Positions 30,823-41,699 of a stretch of DNA of 64,000 nt are shown in pieces (position 1 is the first letter of the stretch; each line of letters opens with the position of its first letter). Origin of the DNA: Pyrenophora tritici-repentis (Eukaryota; Ascomycota; Dothideomycetes; Pleosporales; Pleosporaceae); assembly GCF_003171515.1 (NCBI RefSeq), contig NC_089393.1:3038001-3102000 (forward strand), in the 5' to 3' direction. Under the pieces are notes generated by a model. That model did not search any database and had not been told where the DNA came from. It saw only the letters and a program-made list of their open reading frames with translations. The translations under genes and the position numbers were made by a program.

Positions 30823-33800
30823 CTATATCAGTTCAGTATAGCCCACCCACTTCACATATGCCTCCTTGATTTCTTTCCTTCCCTGCCTTATTATTCGTTC
30901 GCCTAGAATACGTTCAACCAGCCATAGCTCGTCTCCATCTACAAGTATAGGCCCTGGCTGAGTGTCTCCAACCTTCTGCGATGGGAGAGAGTCGTTAGGC
31001 GCGTAGCGAAGCAGGTCTACGTGGAAGACAGGATAGATCTTCCCTGGAACGTCAAGTTGATAAGAGTGGGAGTTAACCTGCCTCAAGACTTTGTACTTTC
31101 CATGCAACTAGTCTAGCTTCTTGGAAGGTCGTGTTGTCTTCACGTTTCTAAGGTTTAAAAACACCTAGTCTCCCTCCTTGTATTGGGGCGCTGCTATTCT
31201 TGTCTTATTAGCTTGATGTTGCTGTTTCTCTTGTGTTATTGCGATCGCAGCTTGGGCCCACTCTGTTGCGTCTTGGAGTCTTTTAAGGAAGCCTTCTGCC
31301 AGTGCTTCGGCGTCTCTCTTTGGTTGGTCCTAAATAGTTCGATCCTCTACCAGCTGAATGGGTTCATTGTGATATCCGTGCATAAAATAGAAGGGGCTTA
31401 GGCCAGTAGATGAGGCCTCGCGATTGTTGATTGCTCCTATAACGATAGGTAAAAGTGCTAGCTAATTTTCTTGCGTGTAGGTGGCCTAGATTCGAATCAT
31501 CTTCTTAATCTCTTGGTTCATTCGCTCTGTTGCACCATCGGTTTGCGGATAATAGGCAGTCGATAGGCGTTGCTTAACGCTGAGGAGTTTACAGAAATGC
31601 CTCCAAAGATCGCTGACGAATTGTGGTCCTCTATCGCTCGTAATTGCCGTTAGAATACTATAAATAGGGTAATGCCGTTCTAAAAGCCGTTGTGCTACTG
31701 CTTCTGCTGAGATATCGTGCATGCCTTCTAGTTTAACTCCCTTTGTCAGCCGATTAGTGACTACTATGTAGTTCGTTGCGTCATCGCGTCTAGATGGCGG
31801 CAAGTCCGTAATAAAATCGATTGAAAGTTCTCCCCATATACGTTCTAGGATCGGTAGCGGTTTAAGGAGGCCCTTCTTTGTCTCTCTCTATATCGTATTC
31901 CTCCCACAAATCTCGTAGTTACGGACAAAGCGTCGCACGTCGCTTGCTACACCTGACCAGAAGAAATACCTTAATAAGATTAAGTAGGTAAGATCTCGTC
32001 TAGGATGGCCGGTGATATGCGAGTCGTGAATATTTTGAATAATTCGTGTGCGAAGTGGTTCGCAGTTAGGGATCTATATCCGGTCTCGAAATTGCAACAG
32101 GCCTCTCTCGTCTAGGGTGCATTCTGCTATACTTACTAACTTCTCCTTCTGAAGTTTGGTAGGGAGGTTACGCTCCTTGTTTGCTACTAGCGTAGTGAGC
32201 TCCTAATAAAGCTTATCCTCTTAGCGGCTTTGGTGCCAGAGATTTTGCATGTCCTAGTCCTCAAACATGCGTATCTCTTCTGTGAAGTCAATCTCCTCGG
32301 ACGACAGGGACTAGATTTGAACACTCTGCAAGTGCTTGCTCTAGAAAAGACGGATAAATCGAGACCGTATTCGTTCATCGTCGTAGTTGGCGGGTAGGTC
32401 TTGTTCTCGTCGTGACAGGGCGTTAGGTTTTCCTATAGTCTTTCTAGGTTTCTATTCTATAGAGAAGTCGAATCGTGAGAGAAACTTTAACTAACGTACT
32501 TGTCTTTTAGACAGCTGTCGTTCGCGGTAGAAGTATTAAAGGTTCTTGTGGTCCGTTAGAACTGTGAACTTCCTAACTATACGTAGTTTAGGAGCCTATG
32601 CTTCTAAGCAACAAACAATAGCTAGAAGCTCTTTGTTATAAATTAGATAATTGGCCTCTGTTAGTGAGTGCTTCTTTGAGTAGTAGGCAATAGGTTGCTA
32701 GTTGTTGTTCTTGTCCTTCTGCAGCAATAGGCCGCCAGTTGCATGTCCTAAGGAGTTAGCTTCTACTAAGGTGTCCTTCTCTAGATCAAAATGGCCGAGT
32801 ATTAGTGCTGTAATAAGAAGTTCCTTAATCATTTTAAATGCTTGATTGCAAGCCTCGTCCTAATAAAAAACTATCTCTTTCTTAGTTAGGTTAATAAGCG
32901 GTTCAGCAATGTCCGAGAAGTTTGGTATAAAAACTTGGTAAAAGTTGGCAAAACCAATAAATGCTCGGATAGCCTTAACTAACGTTGGTGTAGCCTATTC
33001 GCGGATTGCGATAATCTTTTTAGGATCAACTCGAATGCCTACTTCTGCTTCTACAATGTACCTAAGGTATTTGACTCGTTTAGTCTCGAACTCGCACTTG
33101 TCGATATTAATCTGCAGTCCAGCGTCTATAAGGCGTTGAAGAACCTTTCTAACCTTCTCTTTGTGATCCTGAAGCGATCCTAACGAGTAGATTAAGATGT
33201 CGTTAACGTAGGCTGAAACAAAGTCGTTAAGGTAATCCTGTAAAACACTATTTACGTAGCGTTAAAATACAGCTAGTGCTCCTGTTAGTCTAAAGGGAGC
33301 AACCCGCTATTTAAATAGGCTGTATCTTGTTCGGAAAGCTGTCTTCTATTCCTCTCCTTTGGCCACACGGATCTTGTGGAAGGCTGCGATAACGTCAAGT
33401 TTTGTGAACTATTTAGCTTTAGCCACATTTCTTAGTGTTTCTGTGAATAGAGGTAGAGGGTAACGGTCCTTCCTAGTAATGTTGTTTAAGCCTCGGTATT
33501 CAACGCAAAATCGGATGCCCCCTCCTAGCTTTTTGACCATTAGGACGGGTGCAGCTGCGGGAGAGTTACTTACGCAGATAAAATCCTTGTCCAACAGCTC
33601 GGTAAGAGTTTTCCTAAGCACTAGTAACTCTTCTCGGCTCATGCCGTAGAGCGGACCCCATAGAATAGTCTTCTCGTTTCCGTCTTGATCCTTTTCAATC
33701 TTAATGTGGAGATTAACGCCTTTACGATGTGGGGGAAGTTTCTTAGCTAGGAAATGGTCGAAAGCCTTTAGCTATTAGTAGTACTAGGGTAGGAGCTTCG

Positions 33801-35541
33801 TCTTTAGATCGGATCGTTTGCGCGGTTTTAAAGCTTTCTTAATATCGGCGATGGAAACAGCGAACAGTCTAGTGTCGAGCGCAATACCGTCTCCTTTGTT
33901 CTTCCTACGGCTTCTTCTCACCTCCGCCATGAATGCGGAAGCTATCACCTAAGTAGCCTTTATTAGTGGTGGCTTGTATGACGCTTTCTTGTGGTTTCAT
34001 ACGCGGATGTTTGACGCGCCGATATCTAGGCAGCCTTGTTTGGCCGAAATTGTGACGTCGGCGTCTTCTAACTAGGGCTTTCCTAGGATCACGTCGTAAG
34101 TTAGGCTAGGTACAACGTAGAAGAAGACGCGTTTCTGCTAGTGGCCGTCTATGTCTATCGAGGCGTAAGTAACTGTATCTAGGACAGTACTTAGTTCTGC
34201 GTTCTTCCCAGCTGCTTCCTCTAGCTAACGCGGGGCTATCTTGATTAATGGCAGTCTTAGAGATCGAAAGAGTTGTTTATTAATAGCAGAATAGCAAAGG
34301 CAACCTAAGTTAACAAGTCTAGTAACAAAGTTAGTTCTATTAAGTCTAACGTCTAGTACAAAGGGATCGCTATCCATCTTTTGCTTTCTAGTCTCTTTCC
34401 ATTCTTTCTAAGCTGCCGCGTGTTCCTATTGCTCTGCTTTGGAGTCTTCGGGATCTTCCTCCTCTACAGCTGCCTTAGTGACCACAGTACTCTTTGCTGT
34501 CTTGACGCTAACGTGAGTTGGTCGTAGAGCGGCTGCTAACGGGTATGTAGCTATTTGGCAATTGTTGCGGCCGCATTAGAGACAGCGTCGTTCCTAGCGT
34601 CGAGCATCGATTTCTTCTTGGTTAACCCATTTTGCTCGTTTTCTAATAAGTTCTCGGTCCTCGGGACGCCTAGATAGATATCTATTTATGTTGGTCTTGC
34701 TGCGGAGGCCAACAGCGTTCACTTAGGTAGTTGTAGGCTACGTAGGTTCCTATTCTATTATGTCTTTAAGGGAAACTGCTGTAAGTGTAGTATTATTTGA
34801 TTTTGCTAGTAGTTTATAGGTTAGTGCATTTTCAGCAGTTCGGCTACCGTAACGGCGGGTTGTTTTCGTCTATTAGCCGAACAACTCTATGTCGTTGCTA
34901 AGATCTATACACTTCTAAGCGAACCTTGCGTATATGCTTGTTTCTGTTCCTAATGTACTAATAAGCTTATCCTTTATCCTACCACTTAATGTATTGCGTA
35001 AGTAGGATATCTTCGTATGCTTAGGCTAGCTTTCTGCGTCAGCGTTGGCTATCTCTTTCTTAAACCGTGGGTAGAAGGAAATAAACGTCTCGTCGTCCTT
35101 TTAGCGTATAGAGTAGAGGTTCTGAATAGCTTTCTTCTTCTAATTTCGTTCGCCGTAGAGGAGTTCAAGGCGGTCAAGCAGCTTAAAAGGGTTTGGCGAT
35201 TCTTCTTTAACTTGTATCTCGTAGTATGTTGTAACGTTGGTTTTCGCTGCCCTATTAAGACGCATGTAGACGTAGCGTAGCTGAGCTTTTAGGCTTCTAA
35301 TAGCTTGCGCGTCTTCTTTAATCTTGCCCTCTATCTCTAGCTTCTATCCTCGCCATTGTGATTTGTTTCTACTAAACGTAGGTGGGTGGGGTAAGCTGTG
35401 CCGCGGCTTTGGGGTTATAGGCACGTATGTGTTCGAAGTCTCGGAGGTTAGCGTCGGATCAGTGGTAGCGTCTGTATTGTGACTAGGCGTTTGAGGTAGC
35501 TCGTGCGATGGTGCTTCTAGCCTCTCCATCCTAGTGCTCAT
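30823..35541 (-). pseudogene. Gypsy-1 gag-pol remains, with chromodomain integrase
   Basis: In minus-strand order I see: a gag region at about 35540-34500; a protease/early pol region; reverse transcriptase near 33640-32900 ([27 protein letters not shown]); RNase H near 32780-32400 ([18 protein letters not shown]); integrase near 31800-31490 (ITSDRGPQFVSDLW, YYPQTDGATERMNQEI); and a chromodomain-like C-terminus at 31107-30823 (YQLDVPGKIYPVFHVDLLR ... VKWVGY). Replacing stops by Trp restores family motifs, for example QPIAYYSKK preceded by a TAG. Glu-to-Lys and Asp-to-Asn changes also fit RIP. The element cannot make its own enzymes. Confidence 0.9.
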
Positions 35542-35713
35542 GTCTTTAAGTCTTGTAGTAGCGACTGTAACAGCTGGTTCGAATCGTTCGTCGTCATGTT
35601 AGTATCCCCGGGGGAGCTCATTATGACGGTGCTTTGGTTGCTGCGTGTTCTGCGTGTTCTGGGTGTTCTGCGTATCCTGCGTATTCTGCGTGTTCTTCTT
35701 GATCTTGACTGTA

Positions 35714-35901
35714 TGTGAACGGTCCGTAGGAACTGTATTCCAGCTACCTAGTCCAGATGCTATTTACAGTCAAGATGAAGAAAGAAGGTAAGACGCAAGC
35801 GGCGAGCCTGCTTTGTTTGGGTTGGCGCATGGCCCTCACGTTGCCGGGGAAGCGACTAGGCTAGCAGCCTAGTCATGTGACTCGAGGCTCAGCCCGTTAC
35901 A
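35714..35901 (-). repeat. Gypsy-1 5' LTR
   Basis: The 188-bp repeat matches the one at 30554-30741 except for one transition. Confidence 0.95.
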
Positions 35902-36163
35902 CATTATATATCTTTAGAATTTCTAAATATATATTCCCTAGTAACTCACACTATGCGCTTAAAATATAGTAGCGACACTAGTACTATGGTATAGTCGACC
36001 TGAGGCACCTCCCCAAAACTACCGCATCCAAAAGTCCTCAAATGATTACATCGACGCAGCAAGTTTGCGATCGAAGAGAACCCCTGAACTGACTGTACGC
36101 GCTGACTTATGGGCAATCCGGAATATTCTATAGCTATATGTTAGTATAACCTGATACTAAGCT

Positions 36164-36638
36164 TTAGGATAATAATACGTACGCAGCATACATTCCACCC
36201 AAGTTCAACCTGACTTGTAGAACACTGGGCATTGCAGTAGCTCCTGATGTTGCTGCCTGTACACAGCCAATCAATGCGCTTGAGTCCCTCTTGTAAGGGG
36301 CTAGACCCCAGCGGCCGTATCGATGACGATACACAGATGACTGATCAAGAGATGCCTTGTAACAGAGTGGATTTGACAAAGAGCTACAAAAGGATGCTAG
36401 CTGTACATAAATACAGGAGCGGACCGAAGATGGGCCGAAGTAGAATTAGATGGATGATGACAGAAACCTATAGATGTATCTCGAAGGAATCGCATGACGA
36501 CAGCTACGCACACAGCGTAGCGCATGTAATAGGCTCAGCCTGTTACACCTCTTCGTAACATGTGCCACAGACTGTACCGGCCATAGAGCCCGGAAGTATC
36601 GTAAGTGCTGTCGCGATGATTGCGATAAATAGCTTCAT
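36164..36638 (-). pseudogene. Small secreted protein gene disrupted by a solo LTR-like insert
   Basis: The minus strand from 36638 encodes a clear signal peptide (MKLFIAIIATALTILPGSMA) followed by GTVCGTCYEE, and then meets a 190-bp LTR-like insert at 36547. On the other side the sequence resumes at 36357 with a frame that would follow directly. That part contains GRWGLAPYKRDSSALIGC and, in another frame, a Cys-rich segment. The exon structure downstream is unclear, so I cannot give a full model. It resembles the other secreted, cysteine-containing genes in this region in size and setting. Function is unknown; the gene is probably dead in this genome. Confidence 0.45.
36358..36547. repeat. 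Solo LTR-like sequence
   Basis: The 190-bp sequence begins TGTAACAG and ends CTGTTACA and shares GGCTCAGCC.GTTACA at its end with the Gypsy-1 LTR. A gggccgaag motif also occurs in the copia LTRs. Only CCT is shared by both flanks, so the target duplication is unclear. Confidence 0.6.
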
Positions 36639-38106
36639 AGTTGTAATAGTTGTAATAGTTGAGAGGGAAGGTTGCGATGTATTGGAAAGTAGAAATATGA
36701 GGGAAAACGTAAAAAACTCTAGTGGAATTTCGCAAGATAAATAAGAATGTTTCTAGTAATACTTGCGACACCAGCCTCGTAGAACCTACCTATCTAGTAT
36801 TCTAAGCCACGCATAACCTTGGCTGTCATGGTTTGGAGCCTTGATGTTGCGGTGTGTGAGGCAAGGGTATTGCGCATGTCACGTGCGTTGTCCTGGCGCT
36901 CCTCCATCCCCTCCATGAGCACCTTCTCCCCTCACCAGCATCAGAGATACGTCATGTAAATAGACCCTGATTATGGCTACATATAAGGTGGCCATGACAG
37001 CACAACAGACAGAAGAACACAATATACTCTGATGACTGCCTCGCGCGGTTACACTTTGATTGACTGCATATACTGCAACACTTGATGTCCAGAACCCTGG
37101 TGTTCTGCCACGGACCACGCCGGCGCTCCGGGGACCAAGACCTAAGCGCCGCCCCACTAGTATATATTTCGGCCGCAGCTTCTTACAAGCTCGGCACTGC
37201 AAAAACTCTGTAACTCAACACTATTTCAAATTGTCAGATAGCAGGGTTACTCGACGTTGGCAGCAACCAATCAGCGTAGAGAGGGTCAGTGCGCCCCTCA
37301 AGAGGGCCACAAGCGCGGACACACGATAGACAGAACACAATACACACAATCATCAACATCCATCACTTTTGTGCAATATCTCATTATATCTGACACAAAT
37401 ATCTGATCCCGTGGGAGCCTTACATTGGCTGTCAATGTGCTCGGTCCGGTCAGCAGTGACATTGTTTATATGACGTAGGTTGTGGTCGGAGCTCTTCGAA
37501 TACGCAATAAACAAGGAAGCTAGTTTAACCTATTAGGATAATCTCCACTACTGTGTCTCTTATGAAAGCTGAGTTTAATGTAACTTAGCTAGAGTCTTTT
37601 TGTGTAGGACAAAGCTCTACTGCTCTATTTAGTATTTTAAGCCACGTTTACAACCTCAAAATGTTGATTTGCTTATCGCAGTTAGCAGTATAACTTTCGA
37701 TATAATGTAGGTTGCAGGGACTACGTCTTATTTCAAATTCTGTAAGAAATGATCTTCTCGCATAAATTACCATTCATTCGTAGTATACATAGCGTTCGCA
37801 TGTCATTGTCCTGTGGGCTAATTCGACGCGCTTCACCTGCTCGTGCAGGTTAGCTACTTAGGCCAAGTACGCCACTGATCGTGTCTAGTGTCTAACCCTT
37901 CCCTAGTGCAGAGTGTATTTCAGCCAAGACTTCCGCCTTCATCCGGCTTACTTGATGTACCCGTTTGTTAGTCCAAGCAATACACGATAAGCATACAGTG
38001 TCCTTGAGTATAAATGTAAGTCAGATAGGCCTCTGCAAATTTAAGCACCGTAACAGCAGTTATACTACTACATTAATCACATACTACATCGTACTTGCTT
38101 TACAAT
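36639..38106. other. Region without recognised genes
   Basis: I find no gene or repeat that I can support. Short frames near 36879-37329 lack domains. Sequence just before 38107 should hold the promoter of the cysteine-rich gene. Confidence 0.35.
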
Positions 38107-38719
38107 ATGAGGAACTATCTTCCCTTAGCTGTTATCCTACTTGCTCCTGCAGTCTCTGCTGTAAGTATTACAGGCACAGTCCGCAACAATCAATTAAGTG
38201 GGTCCTAGAAGGTTCAGATTGGATTGATTGATTACCGCTTTAAGCCTAGTAGTTACCTATAGGAGTTTAAGCCCTACCTAGATAGGTAAGTGGGTCTAGG
38301 AGAGTGACCGGATTGAATTGATTGTTGCGGAGTCTAATTACAGGTAACGCCCTTAGTCTAACATTATAATAACTACTAGACTAACACGTAACGTATAGTG
38401 GAATGCTTGCTACTGCGCAGGAGTAAAGGCCCGGGCCGATGAAGCAGCTCGATCATGTTGCACTGCAGGAGACGGAGTTGGCTTCCCGAAGACCAACAGC
38501 GACGTACTAGGAAGGTGGGATCAGACAGAACAGGTCTGCCGCTTCGCGGGTTCTGTGCTCACTCAGAACACGGTAAGCTGCTTGTCTCATAATAGGGAAC
38601 TTATCCTTAGCAAGGCTAACCTGATTTAGCTAGCTGAAGCTCAAGGAGCATTCGGTGCTTGTTGCACAACACTTCACGCTAATAATAAAGTTACTGGGGG
38701 TGTCTGTACCACGAAATAG
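38107..38719 (+). CDS. Small secreted protein with eight cysteines, effector-like; MITE in intron 1
   Basis: I do not recognise the family. Three exons, 38107-38160, 38399-38572 and 38630-38719, give 105 residues. Exon 1 is almost exactly a signal peptide (MRNYLPLAVILLAPAVSA). The 87-residue mature protein has eight cysteines in the pattern CxC, CC, C, CC, C, which could form four disulfides, a design typical of fungal apoplastic effectors or antimicrobial proteins. Both introns are phase 0 with GT..AG ends. Intron 1 is 238 bp, of which 170 are a MITE plus its target duplication; without these it would be a normal 68 bp. The coding exons show no damage, so the gene may still be expressed if splicing tolerates the insert. 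Function is inference from composition and location. Confidence 0.75.
38175..38336 (+). mobile_element. 162-bp hAT-type MITE inside an intron
   Basis: The element is bounded by CACAGTCCGCAACAATCAA and its inverted partner ending GCGGAGTCTA. A perfect 8-bp target duplication ATTACAGG lies at 38167-38174 and 38337-38344. It starts 14 bases after the GT donor of intron 1 of the cysteine-rich gene. Confidence 0.97.
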
Positions 38720-39253
38720 TCTGGCTATACTGCTCTATTCTGATCTGCCCATTCTGGGTGGGGTCCTGACAGCTAGTGTATATTCCTACTAGGTACTTTG
38801 AGAAGAGGTTTATTGGAAGATAGGGTATTAGAGTGTGTAGAGGAGTGTGTATGTAGTTGTAATGACGATGAGCTAGTTTTTTATAGCTGTGGTACCAATA
38901 ACCTACCCTCTAATATCCTATCTTATAATGGTCCCTTTCTTGGCAACAACTTATGGGCAGTGAGTTAGTCAACTAAGGAGATTGTAAAGGAATAGCTACG
39001 CATAATACTTACTAAGTATGAGGTGTGATTTTGGGGGTCGTCCCGATGCGGTTGACTATACCAGGTAGAAGACTGATTCGAGTCATTTCGCATCATCACG
39101 TGCATTTGAATACGTTTCAGGCTAAGCAGGGGCATACAGGCTCGTGGAAGAAGATGTTCAATATATGTTTGATTCGTCTCTTATATACAGCCCTCCAAAC
39201 TTCGAACCCAAGGTTTCTCCCTGCGAGGAAACAATCCAAGTGTACGACTACGC
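38720..39253. other. Intergenic region between two secreted-protein genes
   Basis: An imperfect inverted repeat occurs near 38808-38838 (ttattggaagatagggtattagag) and 38908-38938 (reverse complement ataagataggatattagaggg). It may be a small degenerate foldback element. No gene is seen. Confidence 0.4.
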
Positions 39254-39739
39254 TCAGTAGTTCTCCGTGCACTGGTTGGGCCAGCCTGATGGGGTGCTGC
39301 CAGATGACGTGCCGCAAAAGTAGAAAGTGCCGTTGGGCGCTAGGGCATAGGACATAGAACCAAGGCCGAAACCTGGCTTTTTAATATCGGGAATATCCAT
39401 CTGCACATGTTAAGGTCAGTAATGTGAAGTTTGGTGACGAGCTAGCTAGCCTGCCCTATCGAGAGGAATACTTACGACCCAGAGAGGAATTCCACTGAAC
39501 TCTTGCTTGGCGCAATGCCGCGTGGCAAGGTTGGCTGCGCTAGTCTCGCGGGGAGGTCCCCTTTTGTGGTTGGTAACTGCATCTTTGAGGGTATCCTGCG
39601 TGACGCCCTTGCCGTTTTCAACGGGGCAGTCGATGGATGTCGGGAAGTTTGCGTAGGTATAAGAAGCCCTGCCTTGGACGGAGGCTGCTGAGACAGCGGT
39701 TGCTCCAAGAGCGAGAGCGATAATAGAGCTGGCGTGCAT
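39254..39739 (-). CDS. Small secreted protein of unknown function, four cysteines
   Basis: I read two minus-strand exons, 39739-39476 and 39400-39254, joined across a 75-bp GT..AG intron (GTAAGT...GTGCAG), giving 136 residues. The first 18 or so residues (MHASSIIALALGATAVSA) form a signal peptide. Four cysteines (DCP, HCAK, FCG, QCT) could form two disulfides. The layout, a YTYANFP start, DTLKDAV helix and a C-terminal strand-rich part with TFYFCG, reminds me of secreted proteins with an RNase T1-like fold (a group that includes many plant-pathogen effectors). I cannot point to catalytic residues, so this is a weak suggestion. The open frame without splicing would end shortly after the donor. 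Confidence 0.65.
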
Positions 39740-40502
39740 GTTAAAAACTTGGGGGTTGGTTCGGGTTGGTGCGATGGCTGTTGGTAGGGAGGTGAGTGAT
39801 TTTGGATATTATGGCAGTAAGATTCTCCATTCTTTATATTGCGAGATATCTAGCCAAACTTGGACGACCCGAGAAGGGACCGAGATGACTGGTCTAGAAT
39901 ACTGGCTGGCGGTACCGTTTAGAAGCCCGAGTCGTGCCGGTACATCCTAATATGGCTGGATGCGCCGCAGGGAACAACGTGCGGCTACACCTGCTGGGCA
40001 GTGCACCGAGTGTGGTTCTTTGCATTCTTTGCACCAAAATCCCTAAACGTGGGTGATTATCAGGGGGGCCGGCACTATGGGGAAGCGCTAAAACCATTTT
40101 ATTAGCCACCTCTAGCTAGATCATTTTACAAACCCGCCTGGACCTTCTGCTTTAGCGTTCCTTTGCCAATCCTCGTAATTTTGTTAGATTGCTGAAGTCT
40201 GACCTGCTACAAAAAGCGCCCACCAACACATAATAGTTATTTCCACTTGACCTAGTCTACATTCATCGCTGGAGGCGGCTTACCAGGAACCTTGGCATCC
40301 ACCTTTGGACTAAGCCCGGACGAAAGCAGTTTGGTCCGTCTGTCGTCCTTTGGCCACTGTGGCTCGATCATGGCAGCGTCAACGCGCACACCGAGCTCCA
40401 GCCACGTCGTCATGCGTAAGGTTCTATTCTCACTTATAAAGCTTTGTAACACGGTTGGCAAGCGAGTCGGTCACCCCACCAGCTTTAATCACCTACTCTA
40501 CG
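39740..40502. other. Region without a supported gene
   Basis: A minus-strand frame at 40461-40252 (69 codons, with TTWLELGVRVDAAMIEPQWP) could be a gene or transposon remnant but has no recognisable domain. Otherwise nothing is seen. Confidence 0.3.
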
Positions 40503-40663
40503 GAGGTGCCTGTCAAAAGTTTGGGCCCCCCCCCTTGTCAGAGGGCTATAAACACTATTCCAAATTCGGTAGTTGTTCCGATTGTACGTGGCCTCTGCTC
40601 ACATCACAAAGCGATCGCTTTTGACAAACTACCTAACGCTTTTTATTAAATCTAAGCCTTACA

Positions 40664-41537
40664 ATGAATTACAGTGCTGCGACTCGTGCTCTTGTTGTTT
40701 CTCTTAAAGCAACAGGTAAAGGCAACGGCGAGATAACCGACTTAACGGGTATAGAGAAGCGTACGCTTAACAAGATATACGCCCGAGCGATTGAGCGTGG
40801 ATTTAACCCAGCGGAACGTCCACTTAACCTTCAGGACGAGCATGTACAAGATGCACCTCGATCTGGCCGTCCGTCAAAGCAGACTGCGGATACGTCTTCT
40901 GCTGTAGTGCTTACAGTACGCCGTGATCGCTATGGAAGGGAGAAATTATGTATGTAACGGGCTAGAGCCCAGATGCTATGGTGATCCTCAGTGGAACCTT
41001 CGGAGCTTCCTCGGCACTTTAGATGCTTCGAGAAGCTACGTGAACAACAAGCCAAACGTATATAGATATCGTTGCACTGCAGATAGCTTTCTTCTTCATC
41101 GAATACAATCCTGTTACCAGGCACCGGCACACTTTGCGCAGCCCCTTACAATGTACTAACATTGCTGGTATGCTCAGAGAGAAAGGGATCGAAGTCTTAG
41201 CAAGCACTGTTCATCGTATTCTCAAGAAAGCTGGGTTTAGAAAGACGAAACTGATAAGGAAGCCTAGGTTGACGAAGCAGATGCGGGACGATCGACTTAA
41301 GTGGTGTTTAGAGCATAAAGACTGGACTCTTAAAGACTAGAAGAATGTAATTTGGTTAGACGAAACGAGTGTGGTATTACTCTATCGACGAGGTGGCTAT
41401 CGTGTGTGGCGTAAGGCTGATGAAGCTTTTGTACGAAGCTGTATTCGAGAGCGTTAGAAAGGCTATTCTAAGTTTATGTTCTGGGCTTGTTTCTCCTACG
41501 ATAAGAAGGGGCCATGCCATTGCTGGATGCCTGAGAC
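40664..41537 (+). pseudogene. Tc1-like transposase, interrupted and truncated
   Basis: The frame begins MNYSAATRALVVSLKATGKG with a helix-turn-helix. At 40953 a 198-bp LTR interrupts it. If LTR and one duplication are skipped, the frame continues without shift (NIAGMLREKGIEVLASTVHRI). Later two TAG codons stand where Tc1 proteins have Trp (before KNVIWLDETS, which carries the first catalytic Asp, and before KGYSKFMFWACF). The gene ends at MPET where the MITE and foreign DNA follow, so the second Asp and the final acidic residue are lost. Confidence 0.85.
40953..41150. repeat. Solo LTR (198 bp) in Tc1-1
   Basis: It begins TGTAACGGGC and ends GCCCCTTACA, with a perfect 5-bp target duplication ATGTA (40948-40952 and 41151-41155). 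A copy with about three differences is at 59453-59650. The parent retroelement is not in the window. Confidence 0.93.
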
Positions 41538-41699
41538 CACAGTCCGCAACAATCAATTAAGTGGGTCCTAGAAGGTTCAGATTGGATTGATTGATTACCG
41601 CTTTAAGCCTAGTAGTTACCTATAGGAGTTTAAGCCCTACCTAGATAGGTAAGTGGGTCTAGGAGAGTGACCGGATTGAATTGATTGTTGCGGAGTCTA
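41538..41699 (+). mobile_element. 162-bp hAT-type MITE at a junction between unrelated elements
   Basis: The copy is complete, but its 8-bp flanks differ (CCTGAGAC left, CCCAGAAC right). The left neighbour is the Tc1-1 gene and the right neighbour is a copia gag-protease gene, both cut off at the MITE edge. Confidence 0.93.

Larger units (their letters stand above)
30554..35901 (-). mobile_element. Gypsy-type LTR retrotransposon (Gypsy-1), interior degraded
   Basis: The 5348-bp element has 188-bp LTRs (TGTGAACGGTCC...CCCGTTACA) differing at one base (C at 30670, T at 35830) and a perfect 5-bp target duplication CATTA (30549-30553 and 35902-35906). Its coding region is full of TAG stops at Trp and Gln positions. 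Confidence 0.95.
40503..41537 (+). mobile_element. Tc1/mariner remnant (Tc1-1), 3' end lost
   Basis: A Tc1-like leader (GGTGCCTGTCAAAAGTTTGG near 40504) precedes a Tc1 transposase gene that breaks off at the MITE at 41538. The matching right end is not in the window. A solo LTR lies inside. Confidence 0.7.
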
